A stretch of 64,000 bases of DNA from Denticeps clupeoides (taxonomy: Eukaryota; Chordata; Actinopteri; Clupeiformes; Denticipitidae). The translations under genes were made by a program, and so were the position numbers. Positions 51,093-63,019 of the stretch are shown piece by piece (positions within the stretch are counted from its first letter, which is position 1; the number at the start of each line of letters is the position of its first letter). Location: positions 37,129,204 through 37,193,203 of the forward strand of contig NC_041708.1 in the NCBI RefSeq assembly GCF_900700375.1, written 5' to 3'. The notes below the pieces were generated by a model. That model had not been told where the DNA came from, did not search any database, and worked only from the letters and a program-made list of their open reading frames with translations.

Positions 51093-51824
51093 ATGGGTAA
51101 AAAGAACACCCCTGCCAACATGAACTCCGGAAAGGTAAGAAAATTTCAACATTTCATGACTTGAAATATCACTGTTAGTAATGTATGCAATCGGTAACAA
51201 TGAATGCAAAACCTTCCAGGTCACCTTCTACGAGGAGAGGAACTTCATGGGACGTTCCTGGGACTGTATGGGTGACTGTCCCGACATGCACTCCTACATG
51301 AGCCGCTGCCACTCCTGCAGGGTGCACAGTGGCTGCTTCATGGTCTACGACCAGGCCAACTACATGGGTAACGGCTACTTCATGAGGAGGGGCGAGTACG
51401 GTGACTACATGAACATGTTTGGATGGAACAACTGCATCAGGTCCTGCCGCTATATCCCCATGGTAAATATGTCTTTCTGACCAAAAGGGAACGATTATTG
51501 CATTGAATTACTTTGTCATAATTGCTTATGCCAATTGCCCAACAGTACAGAGGAAACTACAGAATGAGGATCTACGAGAGGGATAACTTCGGAGGCCAGA
51601 TGCACGAGTTCATGGACGACTGTGACAACTGCATGGACCGCTACCGCATGAACGGCTGCATGTCCTGTCATGTGATGGACGGCCACTGGCTCATGTACGA
51701 GCAGCCCCACTACAGAGGCAGGATGTGGTACTTCGGACCTGGAGAGTACAGGAACTTCATGAATATGGGCTGGGGCAACATGCGCTTCATGAGCATGAGG
51801 CGTGTCATGGACTCTTGGTACTGA
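51093..51824 (+). CDS. crygm: Gamma-crystallin M (copy 2)
   Basis: Exons 51093-51134 ([14 protein letters not shown]), 51220-51462 and 51546-51824 give 187 residues. The tail differs from the other four: it starts MGK, like classical gamma-crystallins, is Lys-rich, and ends NSGK instead of NMGR. Body features are [15 protein letters not shown] (Pro where copies 1, 3 and 5 have Ser), [20 protein letters not shown] and GPGE. Intron 2 is nearly identical to that of copies 1 and 3. The stop is TGA; the other four use TAA. AATAAA lies at 51832-51837, 7 nt after the stop. Role and fold are as in copy 1: two Greek-key domains, one per exon 2 and exon 3. Confidence 0.95.
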
Positions 51825-51984
51825 AGAAATTAATAAAATACATTATTGAATATGAGTATTTTGGATTTTTTTTTCTTTTTTGAAGTAACCTTTTTTTTAT
51901 TAAAATTGCCAATTTTCAAACAAATAAAAACTAAATTTGTATTAAGACATTATTAATATATAAAAACAGATTATTTGACTTGGT

Positions 51985-52165
51985 GCTACATGTAACATTT
52001 GAACGATTAGACAAAGTTACATACCGACATAAAGTGCACGTGTGCGACACCAACAAACTAGGCTACATACAAGAGACACAGGCAGTGCAAGAATAAAAAT
52101 GAACAAAAAACATGTAGACAACAGTGAGTCAGACAGCGCTAAACAGATTAAATGAATAATAAATG
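51985..52165 (-). mobile_element. L2-like LINE 3' UTR fragment
   Basis: Plus-strand reading GTAACATTTGAACGATTAG, CATAAAGTGCACGTGTGCG and AGACACAGGCAGTGCAAGAA matches the 3' UTR of the L2-like copies at 29.9, 43.2 and 62.0 kb. No coding part remains. Confidence 0.75.
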
Positions 52166-52169
52166 TGCA

Positions 52170-53310
52170 AAGTTAGAGACACATGGATTACAACCTCATA
52201 TTAGCAATTGAGGTTAGCAGACGAGAGGGTCCAAACTAGTGCTGTAATTCTTGGCGACGCAATTTTTATCGCTTTAGTCGGGGTCAGGTCGAGCTCGCGA
52301 AGTAATGATTGATAAGTGTTTAGCACATGATATTTCCTCCAGTCCGGCCGAATCGCAGCTTGGTTGTGCATCGTACAGTGTACACGATGTTCGATCACGA
52401 CTCACCCCTCCCTTTCTGAAGTTCAAGTAGCAGAACATGGAATCGCACATCTTAAGTTTGGCACTCGTAGACTGTTCTTGTCTTGTCGGATTTTGTCGGG
52501 CTTGGGCTGAATTCTGTCGTCTTCGGGTCCGGCCCAACATTTTAGGCCCGATTTCAGCTCTAGTCCGTACTACGGCCCAACTGCCAACTGCAGCCCACAA
52601 TCCATTTTTAAATGGCCCACTGCTATTTAAAAAAATATAAGGAAATATGGGACACACATAACATTTGTTCAACCATATTGTACTTCTTAGTTTCATCCCA
52701 AGGTAGAGCTATTGCTCTGATCAAAGCAACATCATTACACAACAAGCGTAACCATAACCAAAAAAAAGATTTTGTTTAACGTGAGCAAAAATGGCAGAAG
52801 CAAAGAAATGCAAAATAGCAAGTGAATGCAGAAAATTCCAGACACAGTTGGAAAATAATATAGTGGCGCTTCAGTGTACGTGAACGGGTGTGTGGCGGTC
52901 CTAGCGAAGCTTCAGCGTGCATGAACAGGGGGAATTGATGGTCGAAAGAGGCCACAGTTCACCACTTACGAAGCAAGGTGTAAAATTTGTAAATACTGTA
53001 AATGCCAAGTATTCAGTAGAGGGATGAGTAATAGGCGATTAAACATGCTATTATTTTCCTGGCAAATTAAACGAATAAAGAAAAATCTATATTTCTATAT
53101 TAATAGTAATGATGTGCTTATATTGAGGGGTAATTATATCGGCTGGATCAGATTTTTTCAGGGATCATGACCCATCTCACCCACTCACAAATTATACTTA
53201 TGGATGACACTACGAAACCAAGCATGTGAGCCAATATAACTCACTTCTATAACTGGCTGGCCCAGACATTTATATATTTTTCTATATGTGGCCCTCATTG
53301 AAAAAGTTTT
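52170..53310. other. Intergenic, possible decayed repeat
   Basis: No exon seen. The segment 52235-52320 (TTATCGCTTTAGTCGGGGTC) resembles 39150-39230 in wdr37 (TTATCGTTTTAGTCAGGGTC), so an unidentified dispersed repeat is present in both places. Confidence 0.4.
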
Positions 53311-53314
53311 TGAC

Positions 53315-53458
53315 ACCCCTGAGTTAGAGGAGAGCCCCCCGGAGCAATTCAGAGTTAAGTGTCTTGTTTAGGGAGACAATGGCAGTTTGAATGGGGGTTT
53401 GAACCTGGGTCTTCTGGTTTATAAGCGAGTGTGTGGCCCACTAGGCTACTACCACCCA
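53315..53458 (-). repeat. SINE family B fragment
   Basis: Reverse copy with GTTTGAACCTGGGTCTTCTG, ATAAGCGAGTGTGTGGCCC and CACTAGGCTACTACCACCC. The A/T-rich tail is missing. Confidence 0.7.
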
Positions 53459-54418
53459 GGCATTAACGTTTAGCATGCCCAGCAAAATGGTCTGACAGCA
53501 ACTGCTTTCGCACCAGTACACTTTTTTTCTTCTGTAAACCATCTCATACAACTGAATCCACAACGGTTGGATTAAATGGAGACAACGAAGTAAGAAAAAA
53601 ATTAAGCACAACACTAAAGAGTTAATAAAACAGCTTCTGAAATAAAATGTGTGAGACATTTAGCCTGTTTGAATGGATTAGTCCCATATTGACTTTTCAC
53701 AGTAGGATGAAATGCATATCCAGACAGACCACAGAGGCCATCGACCACAACAGCCAACCCTACAGAAGAACATATGGTTGAGGATATCAAATGAGAACAC
53801 ATACACGTCTGCTTAAACCAAAACTAAGAAACAAGCCAGCAATACTCTTTTGGTAACACAATTTGGGTTAAAAACCAGCCAAATGGACTATGTGGCTTAA
53901 TCCACTAGCAACAATAATCAAAAATTTGTCTTCTATCATTATCTGGGCAATATGAGTGAACTCCCTTCAACACAACTGTGATCAACAACCTCAAAAAAGT
54001 CCCTATATCAACGCCACATCAGAATTTGCTTATATCCCAGAGGGATATTTGCTTATATCCCAGAAGGTTTTGCATTAACTGGAATCATAACCTGGCAATC
54101 TCAAATCTCAAATCTCAAAATTAAACACTGTATACTTTACATGAATCAATCCTTGGCAACAATAATGAGTAGAAGTCAACCAAACATTCTGTTTCTTTTT
54201 ACTTATTTTGACCAGTACAGCATGTAAAAGCACTGAGTAGTGCTACCATCAGGTAAAACCTTTGTTTTGTTTGATTTTCTAGCATTTTCTAATGTATATT
54301 GACTATAGTTTTCTAATGTATATTGACTATATAGTTTTGTTTAATGTCGGCCCTTTATTTTTGTGAGAAAGAAGACATAATTAGGAAGCAATTTCTTCTC
54401 TTTGAAAGCCACTATTCC

Positions 54419-54483
54419 TGCCAGGTCAGGTTTTTACACATAATGGGAGGCACTCATCCTTTGGGTTAGGCCAGGTATAAAAG
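54419..54483 (+). promoter_or_regulatory. Crystallin 3 promoter: MARE-like site and TATA
   Basis: TGCCAGGTCAGGT (54419-54431), GGGAGGCACT (about 54446), then TATAAAA (54477-54483). Block order and spacing match the other crystallin promoters. Confidence 0.65.
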
Positions 54484-54543
54484 TAAGGGTTACACCATCA
54501 GGAGGACAGTGCAGCAACAGCAGCCTAACAACTCAGAATCACC

Positions 54544-55266
54544 ATGAGTAACAGCCCCAGCAACATGAACATGGGCAGGGTAAGAAAATTATGGATTTAT
54601 TTATGTTTTAACCATGATAGTTTAAGAGTGTGTATGACTATTATGATTTTCAAATCCATTCCAGGTCACCTTCTACGAGGAGAGGAACTTCATGGGACGT
54701 TCCTGGGACTGTATGGGCGACTGTTCTGACATGCACTCCTACATGAGCCGCTGCCACTCCTGCAGGGTGCACAGTGGCTGCTTCATGGTCTACGACCAGG
54801 CCAACTACATGGGTAATGGCTACTTCATGAGGAGGGGCGAGTACGGTGACTACATGAACATGTTTGGATGGAACAACTGCATCAGGTCCTGCCGCTATAT
54901 CCCCATGGTAAATATATATTTCTTACAAAACAACAATTATTGCATTGAATTACTTTGTCATAATTGCTTATGTCAATTGCCCAACAGTACAGAGGAAACT
55001 ACAGAATGAGGATCTACGAGAGGGATAACTTCGGAGGCCAGATGCACGAGTTCATGGACGACTGTGACAACTGCATGGACCGCTACCGCATGAACGGCTG
55101 CATGTCCTGTCATGTGATGGACGGCCACTGGCTCATGTATGAGCAGCCCCACTACAGAGGCAGGATGTGGTACTTCGGACCTGGAGAGTACAGGAACTTC
55201 ATGAATATGGGCTGGGGCAACATGCGCTTCATGAGCATGAGGCGTGTCATGGACTCTTGGTACTAA
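54544..55266 (+). CDS. crygm: Gamma-crystallin M (copy 3)
   Basis: Exons 54544-54579 ([12 protein letters not shown], the shortest tail), 54665-54907 and 54988-55266 give 185 residues. The body carries [35 protein letters not shown] and GPGE, so it is almost the same protein as copy 2 after the tail. Intron 2 shares TTGCATTGAATTACTTTGTC and ATAATTGCTTATG with copies 1 and 2, with a small deletion near its start. AATAAA lies at 55279-55284. Confidence 0.95.
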
Positions 55267-55289
55267 TATGTAACATTAAATAAACATTA

Positions 55290-57430
55290 ATCTGCAGAGG
55301 CAAAATTATTTTTGTTCTTCATTTTTCTCAGCTAACAGTTTAAACACACAACTACAAAAGAATGAATGACTTTGAAATAATTGTCTTTGGAGAAATTGTT
55401 TTCACAAAATGCATATCAGAATTAAACAATGTTATGTAAATTAGGTAAATTAATTTCCCCCCTGGGATGTCTTATGAACCTTTGCATAGTTTTATTACCT
55501 AAAATAGCAAATGTACATTCACAGAGTGACTATCAATATACTATCAGTAGTTACAGGGATAGTCCTGGTAGTAAATAAATTTTCTTGGCCGATTCCAATT
55601 TCCAATTTCATGAGCCAATACAAATGAAAATCTTTTCTTCTGTAATGCAAAATTTTATTTTCACAAGCACAAAACTGAATAAATAAATGCACAAATAAGA
55701 ATTTTAAACAATAATTGGTGCAGTAAGGACAAATGGACAACCTGAATTGCCATAAGAAAGGTTGCTACATTGTTTGGCACATTGAAGGTGTTGAATACTG
55801 TAAAAAAAATATATACTTACTGTAAGCTACATATGCGTATCCATACACAGTTGCTTTTTTAGCATTTGTACTTGTGTCCATAATGTGTGTCGCAATCTGT
55901 ATTGTGTACTCCCTACCACCAAGGATCAGTGTCAAGGCTGCAAACCAAATAAAATGAAAACCTGTATCTTAAAATAGTCATCTGTTGAGTGCAGATCTCG
56001 CAACACTGCCCATATAAAATTTTTTGCGTATGAGCACCAAAACTAATGCAAAGAACACAGGATATGGACTGCAGCTGTACTTATTTACATACATACGTAG
56101 TTAACAACAAGTATACCTTAACAAGTATACCAACAAGTATACCTTAACTGTGCAAGAGACCACCCCTTTGATGCCCTGACAATGGATGGGGCAGATAGGG
56201 CCCCCTTTGACCCCCTGACAATGGATGGGGCGAATGGGCTTCAGGAATGGGGGTGTTTCGTTAATAATTTTATTATTAGTGTTGTTGTTGTTACTATAAA
56301 CTGCTCAAACTTGTGGAACAAAAGATTTGATACTTGACACAGACAATTCAATAAAACTATTTAGCCTATTTGGAGAGAGAGACGATTATAATGTAAGAAT
56401 ATGTCAGTCATCCTGTGATTACGAAATCCTGTGAAACCTAGACTACTTGTTCTGAAAAGGTGTTGTCAGTGAACAGGATTTACTTTACTTTACTTTACTT
56501 TACTTTGCAGATGCTTTTATCCAAAGCGACGTACAGGAGGAAGACATCAGCAATTTTCATTCGATTTCTATAGATTTTGAGTTAACAAAACTAAGAGCCC
56601 TGATAAGGCCTAACTTGTTGGAAAAAGAACATGCTTGGAAATTGTTAAGTGCTAGACGAAGGAAATATATATATATTTTGTGCAGTGTTTATGCATGTGC
56701 GTGTGTAGGTGTTAGATTTGTCTGAAATACTTTTTGAATAAGTGGGTTTTTAAGTGGGATTTAGGCTAAACTTAAGGCTACAGACACTTAGCATTGAATA
56801 ACTTATGCTAAATATCTGGGCAACATTCTCTAACAGCAGTCAAATTATCATTGTTTGTGTCAAACAAGTTGAGAATATGTTGTAACGATGAAACAGAAGC
56901 ACTAAGTTCATGGTGAGGCGTAACCGAGCCACAGGAACCGCGATGTGATAACACGTGTCGTCAACGAAAAATGAAGATACATTTTGTATAATTTTTATCA
57001 TGCAAACCATATTTAGTCTAACCACCAGAGGCTAGCGTCCGTTTCAACTCCGCACCTCCTCATCAAATTCTGTCTCTCACTGATCGAAATGCATCACTTG
57101 ACTGCACATGTACCCACACGAGCCCGTTTAAAAACCTTTTAAACATGGCTGCGGCATAAAACTTTGTGAAGAAGGTGGCAAAGAGACTGCGACGTTTGCA
57201 GTGTTTGGAAAACGGGCAGTAATACGCAGATCCTCCTACCCTAGTACTCAGGAGTGGGGGACGGCCTATAAACTCACAGTGAGATAAAAAAAATAAATTA
57301 AGTCCTATATAACCCATCACAAACATCACCTGAAATTCTGACTGCTTAACATCTGGTTAGAATTTGGTTAGGTCTGAATTGGTTAGAAAATCTTCTTTTA
57401 CTTGTGGCATGAATCTATTTCCAGAGGCCT
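55290..57430. other. Intergenic, no gene seen
   Basis: AT-rich spacer between crystallin copies 3 and 4. It holds a direct duplication of about 45 bp (near 56163-56240, sharing CCCTGACAATGGATGGGGC). A TTTAC-run at about 56479-56506 follows, next to GCTTTTATCCAAAGCGACG, a LINE/SINE-tail-like word. No exon was recognised. Confidence 0.5.
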
Positions 57431-57441
57431 CTCTTTCATTT

Positions 57442-57505
57442 TGCTGGATCAGCACTCTACACAGAAAGGGAGGTACTTATTCTTTAGTTTTGTTCAGGTA
57501 TAAAA
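57442..57505 (+). promoter_or_regulatory. Crystallin 4 promoter: best MARE and TATA
   Basis: TGCTGGATCAGCA (57442-57454) keeps both half-sites of the Maf recognition element TGCTGACTCAGCA and differs only in the two central bases. GGGAGGTACTT (about 57468) and TATAAAA (57499-57505) follow. Maf proteins are established activators of lens crystallin genes. Confidence 0.75.
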
Positions 57506-57564
57506 GTAAGGGGTCCAGCAGCGACATTATGTTCAGCAAGAGCAAAGCAGCAGCTGTGTAAAAA

Positions 57565-58298
57565 ATGAGTACCTCCAGCTCCACCAACATGAACATGGGC
57601 AGGGTAAGTAAAAGGTAGTTCATGTATTTTTCAGTCCGGTTTTCTTTTATCGTAATGTCATGTGACTGTTTCGACTTGCTTTAGGTCACCTTCTACGAGG
57701 AGAGGAACTTCATGGGACGTTCCTGGGACTGTATGGGTGACTGTGCCGACATGCACTCCTACATGAGCCGCTGCCACTCCTGCAGGGTGCACAGTGGCTG
57801 CTTCATGGTCTACGACCAGGCCAACTACATGGGTAACAGCTACTTCATGAGGAGGGGCGAGTACGGTGACTACATGAACATGTTTGGTTGGAACAACTGC
57901 ATCAGGTCCTGCCGCCATATCCCCATGGTAAATAACAAAACAACAAATTCAAGATCAGCTTGAAAATATCCATGTTGTAAAACAAATAACATGAATATTT
58001 CTTTACATTAACTATCCAGTACAGAGGAAACTACAGAATGAGGATCTACGATAGAAATGACTTCGGAGGCCAGATGCACGAGTTCATGGACGACTGTGAC
58101 AACTGCATGGACCGCTACCGCATGAACGGCTGCATGTCCTGTCATGTGATGGACGGCCACTGGCTCATGTACGAGCAGCCCCACTACAGAGGCAGGATGT
58201 GGTACTTCGGACCTGGAGAGTACAGGAACTTCATGAATATGGGCTGGGGCAACATGCGCTTCATGAGCATGAGGCGTATCATGGATTCCTGGTACTAA
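57565..58298 (+). CDS. crygm: Gamma-crystallin M (copy 4)
   Basis: Exons 57565-57603 ([13 protein letters not shown]), 57685-57927 and 58020-58298 give 186 residues. The body has [25 protein letters not shown] and [10 protein letters not shown]. It is the only copy with CRHIPM (His for Tyr at the end of domain 1) and RRIMDSWY (Ile for Val). Intron 2 belongs to a different sequence group, shared with copy 5 (AACAAAACAACAAATT). AATAAA lies at 58311-58316. Confidence 0.95.
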
Positions 58299-58403
58299 AT
58301 TGAAAAATTCAATAAAATATTTTAGACAACAGTTAAGTCTTTAACTTGGGTATCTATATACACATTTTTCACATAACCACAATTAACCTTTTATCCTAAT
58401 TTG

Positions 58404-58603
58404 AAAGTGAAGTGATTGTCATTGTGAAACACTGCATCACAGCACATGGTGACACAACAAAATGTGTCCTTTGTTTTTAGCCCATCATCCTGAGTGAGCC
58501 ATGACAGGTCATTTGATCAGTGGCACCTTGGCGTATTGGGATTGAACCGGCACTTTAAGATTACGGGGTCGCTTCCTTAACTGCTAGGCCACCACTGCCC
58601 CAT
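58404..58603 (-). repeat. SINE family A copy
   Basis: Reverse copy from tail (AAGTGAAGTGATTGTCATTG) to head (TTAACTGCTAGGCCACCACT), with part of the body missing. Confidence 0.78.
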
Positions 58604-58679
58604 CATCTAAATTTCTTAAAAAAAAAATTTTTTTTTGCTAAAGGAAAATGGAGGACATAATCCAGGGCAGAATGAATAT

Positions 58680-58860
58680 CTGAAAGTGATGGTTTTGTCA
58701 TTGTGATACCCTGCAGAGCACAGCAAATGGTGCACATAATGAGATGTGTCCTCTGCATTTAACCAATCACCATTAGTGAGAAGTATGCAGCCATAAAAGG
58801 TGCCCTGGGAGCAGTGTGTTGCAAGGCCACTTCCTTACCAACTGTACCTTGGGAAGGAGT
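58680..58860 (-). repeat. SINE family A, decayed copy
   Basis: Reverse copy with TGTCATTGTGATACC, GTGTCCTCTGCATTTAACC and GGGAGCAGTGTGTTG. Only a short head piece (GCCACTTCCTTACC) remains. Confidence 0.65.
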
Positions 58861-59039
58861 CTGTTTCTGCCCAGTTTAACCTGAACACTAATACAATTCT
58901 TAGAGACAGCACAAAATGGGTTTAAGAGAGACTGATCCGGTCTGCGACTTTTGCTTAATCTGATTCATCAACTCCAGTTGTTTTGGGAACTATAGCAGTT
59001 TTCATCCAAAACTAGTTAAGAAAGCAGCAGGTAGCTACT

Positions 59040-59560
59040 CAAAGATGAACATCACAGAGGTTGTGGGGTACCTCAAGGGTCAATTTTATGCCTACTGTTA
59101 TTCCTAATTTATCAAAGAGTTGATCATGCCCAATAATTCCTACGTCTTGTACACATATGGGAGGGAACATAATCATGACATGCCAACACTACACAGTAGC
59201 CAAATGTTACACATGGGTGTATAAACATCTTGAACAGTAGCCCATCATCTAAAACTCAATCCCACCAAAACCAAACTAAAATTAATTCCAGCATTCATTC
59301 TTCACTAAATCATGATCTTGCTATCTACCTGAACAACTCTCAGATCTCTCCTTCTGCAACAGCATGGAACCTTGGACAACCAACTCTCCTCGACTCAGAT
59401 CATCAATCTATCCCATTCATGTACATTCCATCTCTACAATATCAAGAGGGATCCACCCTTATCTATCATCACAGGACACCCAGAAACTCGTTCATTCCCT
59501 AGTAATCTCACTACTGGATTACTGTAACTTCCTTCTAGCAGGTCTACCTCTGAGTTGCAT
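59040..59560 (+). mobile_element. LINE fragment (non-LTR reverse transcriptase)
   Basis: Plus-strand frames include QISPSATAWNLG and QDTQKLVHSLVISLLDYCNF followed by LLAGLP. This is characteristic of the region after the catalytic core in fish LINE ORF2 proteins. The frame shifts along the piece, so it is dead. Confidence 0.65.
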
Positions 59561-59564
59561 CAAG

Positions 59565-59765
59565 AAAGTATTGAGAAAAGGTGGTAAATACTTATGTACA
59601 TGTGCTTTTTTTTTTTTTTTTAAAGTAAACTTTTTCACATTGTCATTATGGGGTGTTGTGTGTAGATTTCTAAAAAATACATTTGATCCATTTTGGAATA
59701 AGATCATAACATACCCAAATGTGGGAAAAGTTATGCATTGTGAAAACTTTCGTAGGGTTAGAGAA
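59565..59765 (+). mobile_element. Tc1-like terminal fragment
   Basis: GTCATTATGGGGTGTTGTGT, ATCCATTTTGGAATAAGATC and ATGTGGGAAAAGTTATGCAT resemble the 3' end of common fish Tc1-like elements. No left end is present. Confidence 0.55.
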
Positions 59766-59782
59766 TGAGCAGGACTGTTATG

Positions 59783-61190
59783 TAAGGGTGGTAGTAGCCT
59801 AGTAGCTAAGACACTCGCTTACGGACCAGAAGACCACAAAGTCACAGCTCCATTGTGTCCATGAGCCAAACACTTAAGTGTCTCCAGGCAGACTGTCCCT
59901 GTAACTACCAATTGTAGGGCTATCTGGGTGAAGGCGTCCGCAGTGGTGGAGGAAGTACTGAAGCTTAGTACTTAAGTAAAAGTACAAGTAACCTGCAAAA
60001 TATGTACTCAAGTAAAAGTAGAAGTGCTACATCAACAATCTTACTTAAGTAAAAGTCCTAAGTACTTACTTTTAAATTTTTAAGTAAAAGTACTCACACA
60101 ATGGTTTGTCTCAACATCTGGGGTTTGCCATTTTGTAAAAGCATAGTACATATACTGACTTATGCCTGTACTGATGTCATTGCTCGTAATAATTACAAGC
60201 AATTATACAGTATATGTGTATTGGAAAGTTTGGTGTGCTTATTGTGCGTGCACTCTGCAATACTGTGTGTACCTTAGAATTATGTGGATGACAAGTTATC
60301 TACTAGGTATGACAGATAGAAGGAGAGACTGAAGGAGGTTCAGATAGAAGGACGTTGTATTGAAAATGTTAAAAAAGAAAAAAAAACTAAAGAACAAACG
60401 TGAACTAGTTCATTTTCTGAGCTGTGAACTTGGTTCAAAATTTAAAAAAATTAACTATGAACGTGAACTAGTTCTTTTTCAGTGTGAACTGGCACAACAC
60501 TGAGCTGGACATTATGTTAGCAAAGACATTAAGCTATCTTCTATGAGCTAATAACCAGTTTTATCCTACCACCGTGTTAAAAAAATTATGAAGCTACACT
60601 GGTGTGGTTTATATACTATTTCTGTATGTCAGCATACATTTCGCTAGATAATAGTAACATAACATGTCATAACATACCCAAAAGCATAGCATACCATAGC
60701 ATAGCTTATCTCTATATGTTTTTTCAAATCTGAAGGGGAATTTTTAAATGCCAACAATTCTTTATATTGAGGCAGGCATGGGATGCAAAGAAATCGCAAG
60801 GACTCATTCTTTGCTCCTTTGTACTATGGAGCTAATAGTTTTGTCATAATATTAGCTCCATAGTCTGGGTCCATGTTGAACGTCTCGTCTACCAGCTCGT
60901 CTACCATCATTGGAGCTAATAAATAAAGTAAAGTAAAGTAAAGTAGGCAAACAATTTTTTCATGCAAGATTTTGAGGAAATTATGTTCATAAAATGTAAC
61001 GAGTAACGGCATAAATTGTTGAAATGTAGTGGAGTAGAAAGTACAGATAATTGCCGCAAAAAGTATGCATTATTATTTTTACTCAAGTAAAGTACAGATG
61101 CGTAAAAATGTACTTAAGTACAGTAGCGAAGTACAAATACTTTGTTACATTCCACCACTGGGCGTCCGTTAAATGCTGTAGATGTAAAAA
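59783..61190 (+). repeat. SINE family B split by a hAT element
   Basis: SINE head and body at 59783-59940 (GGTGGTAGTAGCCTAGTAGC to AAGGCGTCCG); the tail resumes at 61161 (GGCGTCCGTTAAATGCTGTA). The missing middle is exactly filled by the hAT insertion at 59941-61160. Confidence 0.85.
59941..61160. mobile_element. Non-autonomous hAT transposon, 1220 bp
   Basis: Ends CAGTGGTGGA ... TCCACCACTG are perfect 10-bp inverted repeats. They are flanked by an exact 8-bp target duplication GGCGTCCG (59933-59940 and 61161-61168), diagnostic of hAT. Subterminal regions are packed with AAGTAAAAGTAC-type words at both ends. No transposase frame was found. The interior contains a hairpin at 60824-60863 and a short AAAGT run. 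Confidence 0.92.
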
Positions 61191-61248
61191 AAAAATAATA
61201 ATAATAATCTGATTATGACTAGAGCCATCCAACTATTCTACACGTTTC

Positions 61249-62255
61249 CGCATTTAGAGACCAGGTGGCATTCAGATGTCCATCTCAAACCACCCATCCT
61301 TACCACCTTTATAGAGGGACCATTGAGAGCATTCTGACCAGCTGCATCTCTGTCTGGGACCTGCAACATATTTGACCGCAAGGCCCTACAGTGAGAAGAT
61401 CATCGGAGTCTCTCTTCCCTCCATAACAGACATATCAGGGAAGCCACCAGCATTGTGAAGGACACAGCCCTCACATGCACTCTTCACATTTACATTTACA
61501 GCATTTATCAGACGCCCTTATCCAGGGCGACTTACAATCAGTAGTTACAGGGACAGTCCCCCCCTGGAGCAACTCAGGGTTAAGTGTCTTGCTCAGGGAC
61601 ACAATGGTAGTAAGTGGGATTCGAACCCGGGTCTTCTGGTTCATAGGCGAGTGCGTTACCCACTAGGCTACTACCACCCTATTCACCCTCCTATCATCTG
61701 GAAAAAGGTACCAAAGCATTCGGGCCCTCACTGCCAGACTCTGCAACAGCTTCATCCCACAGGCCATCAGGGACCTGAACTCTCAGGGACTCACCCCTGT
61801 AAACTGACACCCTCACACACACATATACTCGCACCTCTGTTATTTTTTTTTATTATCTATCTGTAATATAATCTATTCATACATCATTCTTTTTTGATTG
61901 TCTATCTGTAATATATTCTACTAATGCACTGTTCCATTTTGCACAGCAATATTTGCACTATTTTACTTTGCACATTAATTATACATTTTACTAGTTTATC
62001 GCTGTCTGTGTCATTGTTGTCAACATATTTTTCGTTAAATGTTATTCTTGGACTGCCTGTGTCCCCTTTTTGCACCTTATGTACCCCAGTTTGTCAGTAT
62101 CGCACACATGCACTTTGCGTCAATGTGTAACTTTGTCTAATTGTTCAAATGTTACATGTAGCACCAGGTTCCGGAGAAACGTTATTTTGTTTCACTATGT
62201 ACCGTCTAACACGTATATAGCTGAAATGACAATAAAGCACAAATTCAACTTCAAC
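61249..62255 (+). mobile_element. L2-like LINE 3' end, split by a SINE
   Basis: The coding end (AFRALTARLCNSFIP-like; LCNSFIPQAIRDLNSQG) is followed by the 3' UTR (TTCCATTTTGCACAGCAAT, TGTACCCCAGTTTGTCAG) and terminal ACAATAAAGCACAAATTCAA. A reverse family B SINE (61488-61678) interrupts the coding end, with TTCAC on both sides. Confidence 0.85.
61488..61678 (-). repeat. SINE family B, full copy
   Basis: Reverse copy from ACATTTACAGCATTTATCAG to CTAGGCTACTACCACCC, with GGGATTCGAACCCGGGTC (a well-preserved B box). It is inserted in an L2-like LINE. Confidence 0.85.
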
Positions 62256-62259
62256 TTCA

Positions 62260-63000
62260 GATTTAGACACCAAGAGACACACAGATTGTTCCAAGATTGT
62301 GGCCGGGTGTTGTGGGGTGAAGAAGCAGAAGTTGTCCCTCAGGGAAGATCGGACCTGGATATCGGGTCGTTCTCAAGTGTCAGAGTAAAGGGCTTGGGAG
62401 AGTAAAGGGCTTGGGTGTCCGCTGAACGTCACCTGTCATTTATGATTCTGAAAAAGACCTCATTTGTCCTCTTTTATCCTTGATTATATTTAGTTTTGCA
62501 GCATATATCTCTATATTAACCCATTTATGTTATGTTCCCTCCAAATGAATCCTTATCAGGTTTTTGACACTGTGGATGGAAAGTGAGTCACATGACAATG
62601 TAGAAACATTTAAAAATAATAATAAAAAAAGGATGCCAGGAGACTGCGGTTATATGGAACCTTCACTACTAACTACGCTTCATACAAGTGGGATAATCCA
62701 GCTACTGCATCTCAGATCTCTCTAGACCGTATCACTTTCTTCTCCAAACATCCTTTCAGATGGGAACAAGAAGATGAAGCGTGCTGCTGTCTAACCTGTA
62801 ATGCTTTGGCTGTTATCCTATCTGAATTGTCTCCTGTGTTATTTACAATGTGCATTTTTTTTTTGTTCTTTTATTATCCGTTGAGGTGGGGTGTGACGGG
62901 GTTTGTTAATAAGAATTTCACTGAACAAATGACAAAAAAGCTTTTGAATCCTTGAATACTAAATGAAGCTTTTCTACTTATGAGTTATTCATTTAATTCT
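62260..63000. other. Intergenic, no gene seen
   Basis: Spacer upstream of crystallin copy 5. The piece around 62630-62810 (GATCTCTCTAGACCGTATC) may be further repeat debris; nothing could be named. Confidence 0.4.
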
Positions 63001-63019
63001 ATAGGCCTCTTTTCCATTT

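Noticed and set aside
48161-51710. Antisense frames opposite crystallin exons (Val/His-rich)
   Set aside because: They recur only because the sense exons are nearly identical. There is no start context or splice support.
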